A stretch of DNA of 64,000 nucleotides from Formicarius rufipectus (GCA_013399695.1 VXAU01001996.1:16803-80802), one strand, 5' to 3'. Shown: positions 1-14,000, counted from the first letter of the stretch. The notes: generated by a model from the sequence alone, not told the origin. Numbers and translations: made by a program.

Positions 1-1010
1 ATGTGGGGGCAGAATTTCAAGTAATGCTGCAACTCGTTTGTGTGTGAATGGGCTTTTGGGGAGAAAGAGCCAATGGGATATCTCTTTTCATAACTGCCAG
101 TGAGTTTGTATTTTAAGGTGTTGTAGGGTAAACAAATATTTAAAAGCTGCCTTCTATAAGCAAGACACTTGAAAAAGACAGAAATTCACAAAAAGCAGGT
201 ATTCCTGGGAGAGTTGTTTCTGGAAGAGCATAGTTATAGAGCCATCTTGTAAACCAAACTGACTTCATCTGTCTGATATTCTGTAATAATATGCTTCTAT
301 ATTCAGTTCTTACCAAAGATCTGCTTTTTATTCCACTGTATTTCCTAGGTGACTGAATTTTCTAGTTGATCTTGAACAGTTTAAATGTTTCCTAACAATA
401 AGTACTTGTGGCACTTCGAGGCGTTCAAGTGGTCTGTTCTAAATGTATATGTGAAGATCTCATTGCATTCTTCTCATGTAAAGTGCAAAAATAAATTCCT
501 TCTTCTTTTAGGAGGATACCTAATGTCTGAGAACCCACTTGAATCATCTAATAGGGGAGTCCTCAAAAAAAAGAGAATGAAGATGAATGTGAAAACTTAA
601 CCTCTTTGGTGTTCCATTCTCTTTTGGTGTGACAGTGGTATTTTTTCTTATTGCATAATCACTTATGAAGTATTTATGTTGTTGCATTCATATTTACTGG
701 GTTTGATTAATCTTAAATTTATGCATATGAAAAGGTGAATAGTTCTTCAGAGATTAGCTAGTGGCTGTAACTTATGGCAGTTCCAAGTCTGTTGGTAAAA
801 ATGACCTTTTCTAGCAGACTGTTAATTCTCAAAAAGAAGTTCCTCTCTTTCACATGGTGTAAACAATAAGTCTTTATTTCACCATATTAATAAGATCTAA
901 TCTTAAATAAATTTCTTATTTATTTTTCATGCTGGATTGAATAACATTTCTAGTTCCATCTTCAGTAGTGCTTTCCTGAGGATTTGCTTCCAATGGCTCT
1001 GCTTTTTCAG
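1..1010 (+). other. TAMM41: TAMM41 intron, 3' part (partial at window edge)
   Basis: AT-rich sequence ending in a pyrimidine-rich tract and the acceptor TTTTTCAG at 1003-1010. I looked for an exon encoding the residues that precede VKIL in TAMM41 (a segment like RLQKP) and did not find one, so the upstream coding exons lie before this window. No repeat family was recognised here. Confidence 0.7.
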
Positions 1011-1161
1011 GTGAAAATACTGACACAAAATGAGAATAGCAAGCTGCAAGCTGCTCTTGTTAGCAACCTGAAGAGTGCAGTCACAGCAGCCTTTCTGATG
1101 TTACCAGAAAGTTTCTCCGAAGAAGACCTCTATATGCAGATTGCAGGACTCTCCTACTCTG
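1011..1161 (+). CDS. TAMM41: TAMM41 internal coding exon (first in window)
   Basis: TAMM41 is the mitochondrial matrix-side, inner-membrane CDP-diacylglycerol synthase. It converts phosphatidic acid and CTP to CDP-DAG, the precursor of phosphatidylglycerol and cardiolipin. This exon begins in phase 0 after a CAG acceptor and encodes about 50 residues. They include LKSAVTAAFLMLPESFSEED and a terminal AGLSYSG, which matches the vertebrate protein nearly residue for residue as I remember it. The exon ends at TCT G before gttagt, in phase 1, and the next exon completes the Gly codon and continues DFRM. The segment lies after the N-terminal nucleotidyltransferase domain, whose exons are outside the window. 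The identification rests on remembered family sequence, not on a search. Confidence 0.95.
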
Positions 1162-3428
1162 GTTAGTATGTGGTGTCTGAAGTCACTGAGGAGAAAAGCT
1201 GTAGTTGGAGCTGTTGTACACACATGAAATCTGTGTGTAATAAGTCATATGCCCTCTTGCTTTGGGCCCACACTACTGCATGCTCGAAAAATTGTATCTG
1301 AATGCTGTGTTACTTAACAGCTCCAAAAGACTGATGGGGCTTATTCATAGGAAATGGGTGTAGGTACATAAGCAGAACTTCTTATACCTGCTTAATTTAT
1401 GAACAGCTAAGTATGAGTGACTGAATATGATGAAATAATGTCGGGTTTTTTCTGTTTGTATGGATTGTATTTTGGTTTAATGTTTCAAAACCTTGGGAAA
1501 AAATTTCTTTCCACTCCTAGTGTAACATTGAGTCATCTGATAGTCTGACTCATACCTTATCATCTCTTACTTTTTGATTGTGATGTGTTTTAGGTTCTTA
1601 TTTAGTTAACTTAAAGATCCAGATTATGATGTTCTGCAGTGTATATTTCACACTCAGCTCATGGTTGGTGCCTGTTGATTTGTTTTATTTTTTTTTTTTG
1701 CTAGGAGAGTTTCCTCCGCCTTTCTTTAGTTAGGAAATTATGGAAAACAATGAAATAAAATACTGCAAATGGCTCTTCAAATGGCTCTTCAATATAAGAT
1801 TTAGTTGTAACCATTTAATTCAACATTGTGTTTTAAATGTTCATATCCTCAATGAAATCACTATGGTCAAGTTTTGTTGGAGTTGTCCTTTACACAGCAC
1901 TTCCTTTGCTCATGTGGAAATACAGGCTTGGCTATAAAAACCCACAGGTAGGCAGGTGGGGGTTATAAGCTGCAGCTTGACTATACTGGGCAGTGTTACT
2001 GTTCTTTATGTAATACTTCCCTGTGCAGTTTATACTGCCAACTTGGTCAGCTTTTCCATAGTAGTTTTTTTTCTGAATTGTTGCCTGTTTAAAAGTGACA
2101 GTAAGAGGATGCTGACAATGGAATTGCCAGCCAAGGGTGTTTGCTGCAGGGCTGCACACCTGCCCACCTGAAAGCTGCCCAGCAATGACATTATCTTGGT
2201 CACTAGAACCAATGTACTTTTTAATATAGTTTTTGGAACGCTGCAGTTAAATAGAAACATGGGAGATCAGTTACCATTGTGTAAGATGTTGAAACTGGCT
2301 CTGTTCTGTGAACAAAGCTAAAGCAGTAAGACTCCAATTTGGGAATGTTCATGGAAAAGGCTATTGATTACATGTTTGTGGATGTTGTATTTTGAGGCCA
2401 TTTTGCTAAGTCTTTCAGAGGGTATACTAGCAGACAAAATTGCTTTTATGTGTTACTCTGCTCATACTGAAAAGAGCTGTACATGCTTTAATTTAGAAAA
2501 TGTGTATCCTTTATTTTTTGAGGCATTTTTTTGAGAGCAGTGAGTCAGTGTCATTTATATACAAAGTGGTTGTTTTGTGGCTTGGCCTCAATCAAAATAA
2601 ACTAAGTAAGGCTAGTGAGTTGCCACCTTTCAACAATATTTATCTCCTGAATGTGGGAAGTGGGCAAATGAATTGATTTGGGATTTTGTTTGTTGAAATG
2701 TGCTACACTGAGCCTCTGACTCCTGGTTGGAAACCTAGGAAGCTGCCAGACAAGTACCTAATAGAGGTAGTGGACTGCTTTGTTATATACTGTCTTTTCA
2801 TTTATTTTCTCTGAAACTTTTCAGTCATGTATCAGAAAAGAAAGTGTAAAGGCAATGAAGTATCAGTGGTGTTAAATGGAGTTGCTTTTTGAGACTAGTA
2901 GTGAAATATGGGCTAAGAGGAAAAGATGATACAGTGATCTTACCATGACTGCCATTAAGTGCACATCAGGTCCTGTCCTTGAAGTGCAGAGACAATGCAA
3001 ATTATTTTCTCTCAATATTGGAACATTGAACTTATTTGTTTGTAGGTACAAAGTATTAGGACTTGTCAGTTTGCTTAGTAATCTGTTGAAACTGATGTAT
3101 TGTGGCAAAGAATGTAACTGTTACTGCCACTTGAAGCTGGACTTTGTTGTCCAAGTGAAAATGTGGATGTACTGATTGATGACATTACTGCATATCAGAA
3201 GCCACATTACAATGTTTGCCTTCAAGTACATATTTTCTGTGCTTGAAGATATTTTAATAACTTTTTGACTACTAGAAGATGAACCTTATTGCAGATTATA
3301 TAGGCATTTGTAGAATTGGAGAATAAAGTTTTAGATGACAGCTTTTTGCTGTGTTAGTTTCTGTTATACTCTTCTCTGAGTTTTTGGGTTTTTCCTAATA
3401 AATTAACTGTTCCTCTTTTCTTGACTAG
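1162..3428 (+). other. TAMM41: TAMM41 intron
   Basis: Intron with a GT donor (gttagt at 1162) and an AG acceptor (ctag at 3425-3428). It is AT-rich, with a T-run near 1687-1699. Short open frames on both strands around 1.7-2.3 kb and 2.9-3.2 kb show no recognisable domain. I saw no mobile element or RNA gene. Confidence 0.85.
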
Positions 3429-3574
3429 GTGATTTCCGAATGATAATAGGAGAAGACAAATCGAAAGTGCATAATATAGTGAAACCCAACATTCCCCATT
3501 TTCAGAAGCTGTACAGTAACATATTACAGGACTGCCCTCAAGTGGTATATAAGCACCATCTGGGAAGGCTAGAG
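3429..3574 (+). CDS. TAMM41: TAMM41 internal coding exon followed by a GC donor
   Basis: Encodes GDFRMIIGEDKSK, then NIVKPNI, then QVVYKHHLGRLE, the conserved core of the C-terminal helical domain of TAMM41. The human protein, from memory, has GDFRMVVGEDK and VVYKSQQGWLE at the same places. The exon joins in phase 1 to the previous exon and ends in phase 0 at CTA GAG. The protein then continues IDKSPEGQF in the next exon, exactly where the human sequence continues. The coding end is therefore fixed at 3574, and the intron must start with gcaagt, a GC donor. Reading on through the intron gives a stop within about 90 bases. Confidence 0.95.
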
Positions 3575-3580
3575 GCAAGT
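3575..3580 (+). other. TAMM41: Non-canonical GC 5' splice site
   Basis: The exon/intron junction reads GAG then GCAAGT. GC-AG introns are a minor but established class spliced by the major spliceosome. They usually have a strong match to U1 around the C, as here (AG then GCAAGT). The protein alignment across the junction (RLE then IDKSP) leaves no nearby GT that preserves both frame and sequence. Confidence 0.85.
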
Positions 3581-5675
3581 GTTCGTCAAAACACTTTTAA
3601 AACAAGCAGGTGGAAGTGCTTTATCCCATTGACAGAAGGCAGAAATTGTGCCATGCACTAAGGAGAGCAGTTGTAGTCACTGTACTTGCTATTTGATATT
3701 TTCTGTTTTGAAGTTTATTCTACAAACAGAAGATTTGCCTTAAATACTGGTCTCTATGTATGTGGTAACTACTGCTCATTTTCTTTGAGTATGGGCACAG
3801 AACTAGAGCAAGGGAACAAGAGAAGATTATTGTAAAATGTGTGTTCTAATGACTACCACATGAAAACAACAGTCTAGGATGTGATGAATAAACATATGGT
3901 TTGTGTTAGAAAGATTAGGCTATAACTCAGAGATGTAACTTTTGGCAATCAAAAAGTGCATCTCACAAAAAAACCTCATAAAGTGCTAATTGTGAAGATC
4001 AGTTGACTAAACCCAAGTGAAATTCTGGCATTATCTTTTAAAACTCATACTAAACCATTTTTATCCTTAGTATTTGGGAAATCCAAAATTGCCAGTATCT
4101 TGAATTCCATCTTTCTCCTATAACATTGGAATTAGGGACGAGATACCGCAGTCAGGGGTCTAGTAGCAATTTTTCCTCTTGTAGTTTGCATGTCTCTGTG
4201 TGATATAAACTTCAGCATGAAGTTACAAATAGCACAAGTTGTCTCATGGAGTCTTTATCTTCAAGTCACGTTGGTAATATCTTCCAAATGCTTCCTTTTA
4301 GGATGTGTCTGTTAGAAACTGATATAACTAGAGCTATAAGCAGACTTGAGTACAGTAAACAATTGCACTACAATGATTTGGAGTATACAGCATAGGCAGA
4401 TGTCTTACACTGCAGCTGTCTCCAAGGTTTCTTATCAATGTGCTTTTCAACAGATTAGTGGAAGAAATATTAAAAATAATTTTGAAAAGGATCGATAATG
4501 GTTTCTTCAAGAAAAAGGCTAGTTAGTATAGTACTTCCTGTTATTTTCCCTTTAAACAGATCTTGGTAGCATATTGCAAATACGCTGTTGGATAATAAAT
4601 CTGTCCATAATTCCAAAATAGTCATGAAGGCTGTTGATTAAATGCTGTCATTCAGATGTTGATTTGAAGCAAAGTGCTTTAATACTCTATTGCTCCCACC
4701 TTGGTGTGATATAGGCTGTTATTCAGCAGACTTAGGTGGATGACAGCTATCAGGAGTGCAGTTCAGAATTGAATCCTCTTCTCTAAGTATATTTCTTCAG
4801 AGCTACAGAGAAAATTCTTTCTTAAAAGATTCTTCAAAACCAGTTTTGATTCAGGCATGAATTCCTCCCACATAACATTCAGAGCCTGCTCATCGTCGGC
4901 TGCCTCTGTAGTCAGTGGGTGATTCATCTGGAGATCATTTTCTCCACACTGACAAAAGGGAGTGTAGAGAGGAACTAGACTTCTGTCTGATGTCTCCATG
5001 AAGCGTCTGAAATGTGTGGGAGGAATGGAGCTCTTTATATTTTCCTTTCGTTTTGGCTAGATCTTCTCCATCATGCATTTTGCAGTGTTTGTGCTTACAT
5101 TTTGTGTAAGTATGTACAGGCTTGCATGTTGGTATTGTTTTATTCAAAAAAGGGTCCTTGAATTTCTGATGTAGATTGGGAAATGTGAAATGAATGTTTT
5201 CTTCAAATTATACAAACCAGATGTGGTTTGAGTTTAAACAAGAGAAAATGCTTTTCAAACTAAGCTTGAAATGTGTGTCTACAGTTTGATTATATTCAGG
5301 CAGAAGAAACTGAGCTAAGTGGTCTTCTGGGGAACTTTTATTGTAGTGTACTTATGTTTCCAAAGGAAATTGGATATAATAGAAATTAGACAGTTTCAAT
5401 GAAAAGTTACAGAGAGAGGAACATCATGTGGGTCTTTCCGTTAATAAAAAATTCACATCTTTGCATTGAGTTATTCTTCAGGTTCTGAACTGAGATAACT
5501 GCATTTCGTTCTGCTTGTGAAATTTTCATTAGCAACATCAGTTTCTTGTACTAGTGAAATAGATTGGATTGTGAGAGATATTTATCAGAAGTCAAAGGTA
5601 GCCAGAAGAATTTTCTGACTTTTTTAAGAAAAAGAACTGAATGTATTTTTCTGTCTTATTTTTTGTAACGCTCAG
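3575..5675 (+). other. TAMM41: TAMM41 intron (GC-AG class)
   Basis: Begins GCAAGT and ends CTCAG at 5671-5675. It is unremarkable AT-rich sequence with no recognised repeat family. Minus-strand open frames at 4763-5147 show no domain and are treated as chance. Confidence 0.8.
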
Positions 5676-5841
5676 ATTGATAAAAGTCCAGAAGGTCAAT
5701 TTACACAACTAATGGCTTTGCCAAAGACTCTGCAACAAAAGATAACTTCTCTGGTAAACCCTCCTGGAAAAAACAGAGATGTGGAAGAAATTTTACTGCA
5801 AGTTGCTCATGACCCTGACTGTGGATTTGTGGTGCATCAAG
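5676..5841 (+). CDS. TAMM41: TAMM41 internal coding exon
   Basis: Encodes IDKSPEGQFTQLMALPKTLQ, then PPGKNRDVEE and a further stretch containing QVAHDPDCG. These are hallmark segments of the vertebrate TAMM41 C-terminal domain. It starts in phase 0 and ends after one base of a Gly codon (CAA G then gtaggc). It is too short and too intron-bounded to appear as a clean long open frame, so it was found by reading the three frames against the family. Confidence 0.95.
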
Positions 5842-7967
5842 GTAGGCCTAAACATTGTCTGTAATCTCCTTTAAGATACGATAGATGTACAAATTTATTG
5901 TATATGTTCTTCTATTTCAGAAGGATTGTTTAAAGGGAAGAGTGAAAAAAACAAGAGATTAATCATGAGATACCTTCTTAAAAACTTGGTTTTGGATTTC
6001 TTTGATTGCAAACAAGTTATCCAAAATACTAGCAAATAACATTCCTACTGGTATAGGAAGGTATGTTTTGTTTTGGGTCCTGAAAGTGACAGTCTTTAGG
6101 GATTAGCGTGGCCTGTTTAGTACTCTGGGGCAGTTATACCTTCAGGCATAACTCCATTGAAATACTAAGCTATATATCCTACCAATCACACATTGCAAGG
6201 CTAAGCTAATTTTCTGTCTTGCTGACATTATGCTTCCCAGTCGTCTTGGTTAGTCCTAAATGTGAGCTCTGGCAGAGAACTCCAGCTCTGAGGAAAAAAA
6301 CTGAGGTGCTTCTCATTGTCACAGCTGCTCTGAGGCAAGATTATGTCATATGAGCAAGTTAAAGCTAATGCTGCTGATATCAGTGTTTTATTGCACTGCA
6401 GAAAAAGGAAAATGTTTAGTACAAGGAGTCTTTTGCATTTTTAAAGAACTTGACACATTTTTAGTTCCAGGTGGCAAATTTTGCAAGTTCTCTACATGCC
6501 TGGGAGCCACTAGATACTTGCCAACTGCTGAGGGAGCTCTTAGACTGATTTCTGTTTGGGGAAATAAAGCTCCTGAGAGTTGCAGTTCTCCATTGGCAGT
6601 ATAGGATGAATTGCACCTGGACATTGAGATGTCCAGCTTTTTCATGACAGTCTATGATACCTTCTGTGCTGGGCTGCAACAGTGACAGGATAAAAGCTGA
6701 ATCCAGGAGCAGAGGTTGCAGTGTTGTGAACTGCACATGATTTTAGAGCTCCAATTTACCCACCCTGAGCTCATTGTCCTTGTGTTTGTTTGTATGTAGG
6801 GTCTTGCAGGTATGGCTGTGACTGTGCACAGTGGTGCAGTGGTTCAGTATCAAAACACTGAATAGATCTATTCTTCTCAGGCCAAGCAGTTTAAACTCCT
6901 AAGGAAACAAGTCAAAACCCCTCCTTTACTTTCATGGCCAAAAGATTTTCCTAGTTCATTACTCTGGGTGAAGGCCAGGACAATCCATTTGGGAATCCTA
7001 CAAGACAAAGATGATTACTCAAGGTGAATTGCATTATCCCTAGATATTTTGCTAGATCAACATGATTTCTTCCTTTCCACTCTCTACTCCTCAAATTATT
7101 TTCAGTGGAATATTGTATCCCTCTTACTTATTCATGGATTACACTAAGTTTTGTTCTTCATTTTAGAAGTAATTTTGAAAGAAGGGTTTAAAAATATTTG
7201 AAATTATATTCTATGTGGTTAATGCAGAATAGTATCTTTCAGTTTGGAAGACTCACTCTGAGGCTGCTGCATTTCTACTTTTTTTTGAGTATTTGGTAAT
7301 GTGCAGTACTTTTTTGCATATCAATATGCTTTTATATGTATATGTTAGAACAAATGTAACTCAATACTTCTGAAAAAAAAAGTTTTTTCCATTAGTACCT
7401 AAGAACCATTGGACAATAAGAACTAAATGTGGCACAGTGCAAAGGGGTAAATGAGCCTTATCTTCAAAAGATGATAGCTTAGAAAAACCTGATAAGCACT
7501 GCACAGTAGAGGCATCTCTACTTGATCAGAGAAGTACAAAATCCCAGTATCATATTGAAGTAAATATGAAGTATAACTTGTTCTGCTCTAGAATGTTAAT
7601 GTACCAGCATGTAGATGAAACAACTCTGAATCCTTTGTGACTAACCATCTTAGTAGATAAATAATTGGAATTCTAAATAAATTAATTTGATCAATTCCTA
7701 CTGGTTGTTGTCTGCTTTAATATCTATTTGGGTTTTTTTCCCCCGCATGTTACACATAAAATAAGTTAAAATAGCTTAGGGAATAATTTTAATTAGTATG
7801 ACAAGGCAGACCAGAAACAAGGCTTTCTCAGTGTAAGTGTATGTTTTACTTTCAGGCTGGCTTGATTGTGTAACAGAACAATATTTGACTTGTGTATGTT
7901 GGAGGGTAAAAAGAAATCTGGCAAAACTGCTAAGATGGGTAACATCTGTGTGCTTTTCTCTCTGCAG
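5842..7967 (+). other. TAMM41: TAMM41 intron
   Basis: GT donor (gtaggc) and a TCTGCAG acceptor at 7961-7967. Overlapping open frames on both strands near 6.35-6.74 kb have no recognisable domain or codon pattern and are treated as chance. No mobile element recognised. Confidence 0.8.
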
Positions 7968-8030
7968 GCATTTCAGGAATTGTGAGATCTTCCAGTATAG
8001 TGCAGAGTGCTAAAACCATACTGACAGCTG
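7968..8030 (+). CDS. TAMM41: TAMM41 short internal coding exon (63 bp)
   Basis: A 63-base exon between TCTGCAG and gtaaga. It encodes GISGIVRSSSIVQSAKTILT plus Ala and the first base of Gly. The human counterpart, from memory, reads LSAIVRPSSIRQSTKGIFTAG. It enters and leaves in phase 1, so skipping it would keep the frame. The segment belongs to the C-terminal helical part of the enzyme. Confidence 0.92.
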
Positions 8031-11000
8031 GTAAGAATGTGTGTGATTTCCATCAACATAGACCTTCTAGATTCACAAAGAAAAAATTACAGGGCCCCAA
8101 GACTGTCTTGTTACAAGAGTTTATTCTTTAAACTTTTTGTGTGTTTAATTGAAAGCCCCTGGAAGATAAAAGTAATATTTAAAGCAGAAGCCTTATTATA
8201 ACTATTGCAAATTTGTAAAATGCTGAAAGGAACTGGAGTCTGTGTGACTTGTAAACAAATAAATAAACCACCCAACAACCCAAAAATAAGAAAAAGACAC
8301 CTTCTTAGTTCAATTTCATTTTCTATGAAGGCCAGATATGACTGGCGTGCACTAGTTCTGCACTTTTTGTATTAAAAAGGCATCATGTTTTCTTGAAGTA
8401 GCTTAAATAATTTTCTGAACTCATTCATACCTATTCGTAATTCTCCCACAAATGCAATTATATACCAATGATGCCATTACTGATTTTAAAAACAACTGTA
8501 GAGGTTCCTACTGAGCAATCCTTATCTAGACTTCTACAGTGGCTGTCCTCCTCTATGCGTGTTGGTGGCTCCATGTTATACCTCCTACCCCTTGTAAAGA
8601 AACACAGGTTCCAGTGTTTGGGACCACTACAGGTCTGCTCAGGAGAGCAAGCCAGAACAGTTTGACTTTCTGTAAGCTTCTGTTAACAGTTCTGTTGACA
8701 GGAAGAAGTCCGACAAAACTATTGCCTAACTTTCAGTAGCAGGAGGAGACTAAGGACATAACTCCATCTGAGTAAAACAATTTTTGTTATATATCAATTA
8801 AGCATGGGGCAGATGTTAGTTTCTAATGTAAGCTGTTTCCAACCAAATACGTGACACTTTTCTAGGGTTTGTTGTCAAAATTACCTGCTAGTGGTCAAGA
8901 ATTCTGGTGTTGTAACATGTTTTTTTTTAGAAATGTCAACTTGCATCCTATCTGGTTCTAAATCCATGGAGAGTAGATTTTTTTAGTGAAATAATTGGAG
9001 AGGAGGAATCAAAGGCAGTCTTATTCTGTTGAATCCAGCTCTTGGGAAAGTTATCCTGACTGTCCTGTGGCGGAAAGTTGTTTGTGTGTAACTGCAGGAG
9101 TAAGAATAGAGGTAGTAAAGCTTTGCAGATTATTTACGCTCTCCTTCTATCTGTTCTGATAGACAGAAAATCACCTCTGAGAGTTGTTTGCTCCTTTTGC
9201 ATGTCTTGCAGTGAATCACTTACAGCCTGTGTTGGTACTGGGACTTTTTCATCTGGGTCCTAATGCATCTCTTAATAGGACTTGTGATTTTTACAATGTT
9301 TTCTGTTTGTGCACCTGAAACCGGTTATTTGTAAAATGCTTTTATTTTCCTTTGTTTTAACTAATTTTTGCTTTATATATAGCAGCTCTTTTAAACAAAC
9401 TCTAGTTGTCTCCTAACCAACCAGTTACATAGAGGAACACTCATATTTAAAAACATGTATTTTCTACTAGTGATTTTAACATTGAAAACTTATTTTTGCT
9501 GTTTGATTCGGGTAAAGCAAAGCAATTTTTTGATCCTTTGCTTCAAGTGCAAGCCAAATTCGAGCATGAAGGCCTGGGGGAATTGGTTTTTCTTACTTTT
9601 AGCATAATTTAGTTCCTTTTTTTAAAAATATGTTTATGCTCTTCTGCCAGAATCTGGCCAAAATTATTTGCAACAGAATTCAGGATTGATGGATTTTTCA
9701 GATGTGAGGTTTATATGATCTTCAGTGATTTTCCCTGGAACTGAGGAGGGATGGGTGTCAATGGATTTAGGAGTTAGTTAGTAAAAGCCTTTTGCTTGTG
9801 GTTTTTTTGTTGCATTGTTTGGGTTTTTTTTGATTTTGGTTTGGTTTTTTTTTGTTTTGGTTTGGTTTTTTTTTGGGAGGGGGGTTAATTGTTGTTTTTT
9901 TTAATATTTCTCTCCAAACACTTATGATTGAATTTATGTTAAATCTTGCTGTATCTTCTAATGAAGATTTGCTCTCAAGTACAGTTTCTTAATTTAAAAA
10001 AATCATTCTAGGGGCAGCATTACTGCTGCTTCCCTGGCTGTGTCAGTCCTTGGGGCTCTCCATGTTCATGGAGATACAGAATGTACACGACATAACCAGT
10101 CTGTGTACAATCAGGCTCCTACACTGAAATATTCGCTTGACTCATGCAAAGAATGTGTCTCACAGGGAAGTGTGGAACTTTAAATTCAGTCCCTAAGGAT
10201 GCCATATTTGTCTTCATTCTTTGTCCAAATCTTGTCTAATATTCTGTTCCCCTAAGACCTGTTTTTCCACTTTCTAGTAGAGACTTTAGGAAAAGTATAT
10301 GGTTCTGACCTTCTGCAGTGCTTAAGTCAAGAACAGTAGAGAGTAAGAGTAGAGTAAGAAAATTGTGAAAGATTTGTGAAATCTGTGGCTTTGTTAAATA
10401 AGCTCTGAATTTGTTTTATTGCTATTTCTAGTAACTGTTCAAATTGTTTGCTTGCAGAAGAATTAATTTTCACTACCTGGCCATCATTATTTTTAGAATG
10501 TAATGGAGGACCCTGTGTTTTCCTTAGCTTGTTGTTTTTCCTTAACAACTACAAAAAAAGTGAAATGACTACTCTGGTCCACAGCATAGTAGTCCAGTGT
10601 ACAGCATATTTTAAAATTGAATGTTAAATCAGCAATAGTTGTACTGAACTGGTGTGCTGGGTATTAACGTTACTGGCAAAGAGCACAAGCAAAATAAAGA
10701 ATTTCAACACATTTAAGAGAACTTTTTTCACCTTTCTCTGCCAGTGTATTTTTAAAGTTGAGCTCCAGCTCTATGTTTTTGTTTGTTGTTAAATGCCCTA
10801 TTTAGTTTTTGAAAATATGCCTGTGTATTTCTTTGAGTCTGCGGTGAGATTGTTGCCTGTTTCTCATTAGAGATGGCACCACTGTTTGATTTGTTTTCCC
10901 ACATAGCCAGTCTGCATGGTCTTTGAGAACTAACTGGAGCTCTTACATTTAGCTCCTCCGAAGGAGATGTTGATACTTATTTAGCTTGGGTTTTTTCTTT

Positions 11001-14000
11001 ATATTTCATTTGAATACTGCAAGCCTAGAAAATTTTTCTATAAATTAAATAATCAGCTAAAGTGTATGTTCAGGATACTTTTAAGGACAAATACTCTGAA
11101 TAGCATTTTTTTCTTAAAATGGAGATATTAGTATAATCCTTGTGTATTCAGGAATTTTTTTAAACTTTAAGGATCAGCTTTTCATGTAAAATACTCTGTA
11201 GAGATGTGGTAGAGTTGTCTGCCTGAGCATTACCACCAGCTTCACTGTGAATATGTGTACAAAGTTTGCATGTGTCTGTGCATGACACGCTATCAATATC
11301 TAACTATTTGCCTCCACATGACAGCTCTTCAGCAGTACATACATCAGTCTTTCTTTTTAAAAAGAAATAGAGAATACTACAGCCAGGCATAGCTACCAGA
11401 AAATTTTGGGGGATTTACAGCCAAATTGCTATCTTAAAACACTAACACTTGCAAAAAGCTCAATGTGCATTAAGTCAAACCAGATACAACTTGTGTTTAC
11501 ATTGAGATGTTGTGATCTTGGTCCCGTGTGCATTAGGCCTTTTTTCTGTATCCTATTGTGGAAAAATCTGAGGGGGAGGTGGAACCACCAAGTCACGGAT
11601 TCGTAGCTGAAGTAGAAAGACATTTTCATGTGGGCTATCTGCTTCAGATTCTGAGAATAAGCCATAATTACAACCATGAACTTTTACTACAGATATGACT
11701 CATCACCCTCAGGGCTGCTTTACGAAACCAGCTGTATGTATAAACCTGCTTTTTGCTTTGCAGACTGATATGCTGGGGCAAAAATGTAAGCACCTCAATC
11801 CATAAGGCCCTGGTGGGTGGAGTTCACTGGAGTGCTCCCTGCAGGGGAAAGTAGGAAGGAGAAAGATCTCTCTATGTTGAGCCGTTGCAGGAGGCAGGTT
11901 AAGTTGGCAGGCTGATGAAACAAGCTGACTTACAGGCTGCAGTGCCAGCACAGTTAATTCCAGTCCTGCAGGGCTGGATCAACAGCTGTGTTGCTGTTGA
12001 TCTGCCACATGCTGTACTGCACTTCCACAAGGACTCTGGCTTCATTGGAATGGCACAACAGCATCGATCCTGGCAGAGCGATGCCAGTATTGGAGTGGCT
12101 GAATCCTGCAGGTGTAGTACATAGAAGACTGGACAGTCATTTTCAAAGCTGTACACACAGTTTTAACTTTGGAGATTGGAACCACTTCTGTCACTTATGT
12201 GCTATGCCTGAGCTCAGGCTGGCCTTGTTTTGCAACTGGAACTCTTACTCTGTGTGCAATTACAATGCAGATATGTGAGTTGTCTCAGAATTTACATGAT
12301 TATTTACTTGTTAGTTGAGGTGCTGCAAAGAAAAGCCTTTCAAACCTTCATTAGTGTGCTTGCCTTTACAAAAACCTGTTCATTGTAGAAAAGTTTGAGC
12401 ATTTTGGATGCACATGGTTTGTAAGTTCAAGATACATGTATAGATGACTTCTTACAAAAGATAAAGCTAAGCTTATTTAAATTGCAGTTGGATACATGAG
12501 AAGTGCAAAACTGATTCTGTATAGTGTATTTGTTATCATAGGATTTTGACTCTGTCACGTTCCTTCAGAAACAGAGCATGTACCTTTCCTTATTACTGCA
12601 TACTCCTTTGACTTCTTGCTACTCTAGACTGTCGGCGTCTTCTCAGTTGAAATATTTTATCTTAATGTGATGTCTTTCTAAGGTCTTTTCAAATTAAATA
12701 TTATCATTCCCTCCCCTCAAAAAAAGGCAAGTGCAGTAGATGGCTAAACCTGGGGTGCTAGTTTGTTCCAGAATCTTTCCTTGCATTCTGGTCCGTCATA
12801 CTGTGTGACTTCTGGCTAAATTGCTTCTGTGTATTTTTTAGTCAGTCTTATCAGGTGTTCAATTAAATAAACATAAGAAAGATTGTAGTAAGTGTAAATT
12901 ATCATACTTTCCACATCTGCATGTAAGTGTCAAAATTAAAGCTTTTTGTGCAGCATTAAAAACTTGCCTTTTCAGTTTTGAATTTGTAAGGGTGTGATTA
13001 GACCGTGTTGTAATCTGAAAAGTCACTGTGTTTTATGTTGGGTTTTTTGTTTACTTGTTTTGGGGTGTTTTTTTAAACAAAAACTGGAAGACATAAGTAG
13101 CTCCACTTGCTAGCATGTCAAGACCCCGGTTAAATGCCAAGACTAAGAGTATTTTGTTTTTAAATTTACAAATAGTACATGATTAAACTCCACAAAAGGC
13201 TATGGTTTTTTTACTCTAGATCTGCAAGAGAAGGCTGGTCTCTGGTAGAACTTCTGAAGTGTTTAACTTCAAGGGTGCACTTCACAAATTGTGTGGCAGT
13301 CATCGTCAGTCCCTTCATATCTAAAACTCATAAATGCTTGAAGGCAATGACTGCTGCTGTATCTTTAGGAAAATTGAGACGTGCCTGCCTTCATTGTAGG
13401 TCCAGTGTAATGGTGTGGTATTTACTGGAGTTCACTACTTGTGGGCAGGAGAACATTAGAGTATGGCAGCTCTTCTGGCTTCATATGAGGTTTGTTATAA
13501 ACAAGTGACAGCAGGATATTCTGAAGCAAAATTGGTCCAGACAACATCCTTGTGACAGAGTTTTCACTCTGGGGTCCATGATATACCTCTGACATTGGTA
13601 GTGTCTCCAAAGAATAGCATGATCTCATTATTTTGCTGCTTTCAGTTCAGATGGGTATGTGCCTTACCTAGTGTTCCAGACTCATCATCATTTTTGTATT
13701 ATCTTCTGTTACCTAAGTACACAGATTGAGCAGTTCTCAACTGCAGATCTCTTGCAGATGTGCCATTCTCTCAGTTATGAAATGTCACCTGCCATTAGTT
13801 GTCATGAGGCAGTAACAAAATACTCAAGGTAGCTACAATGTACTTTACAACTTGTTGAAATTAGAACAGATTTGACTTTTAACAGTCAACAACACAGTTC
13901 CTGTGAAAACCCCAGTTCCCTGCTTTCACTTTTAATTCACAAGCCTTTGTGTAGAAATGCCTGAGCTGCTCATGGTCTCGAGGGTTTGATTAAACATGTG

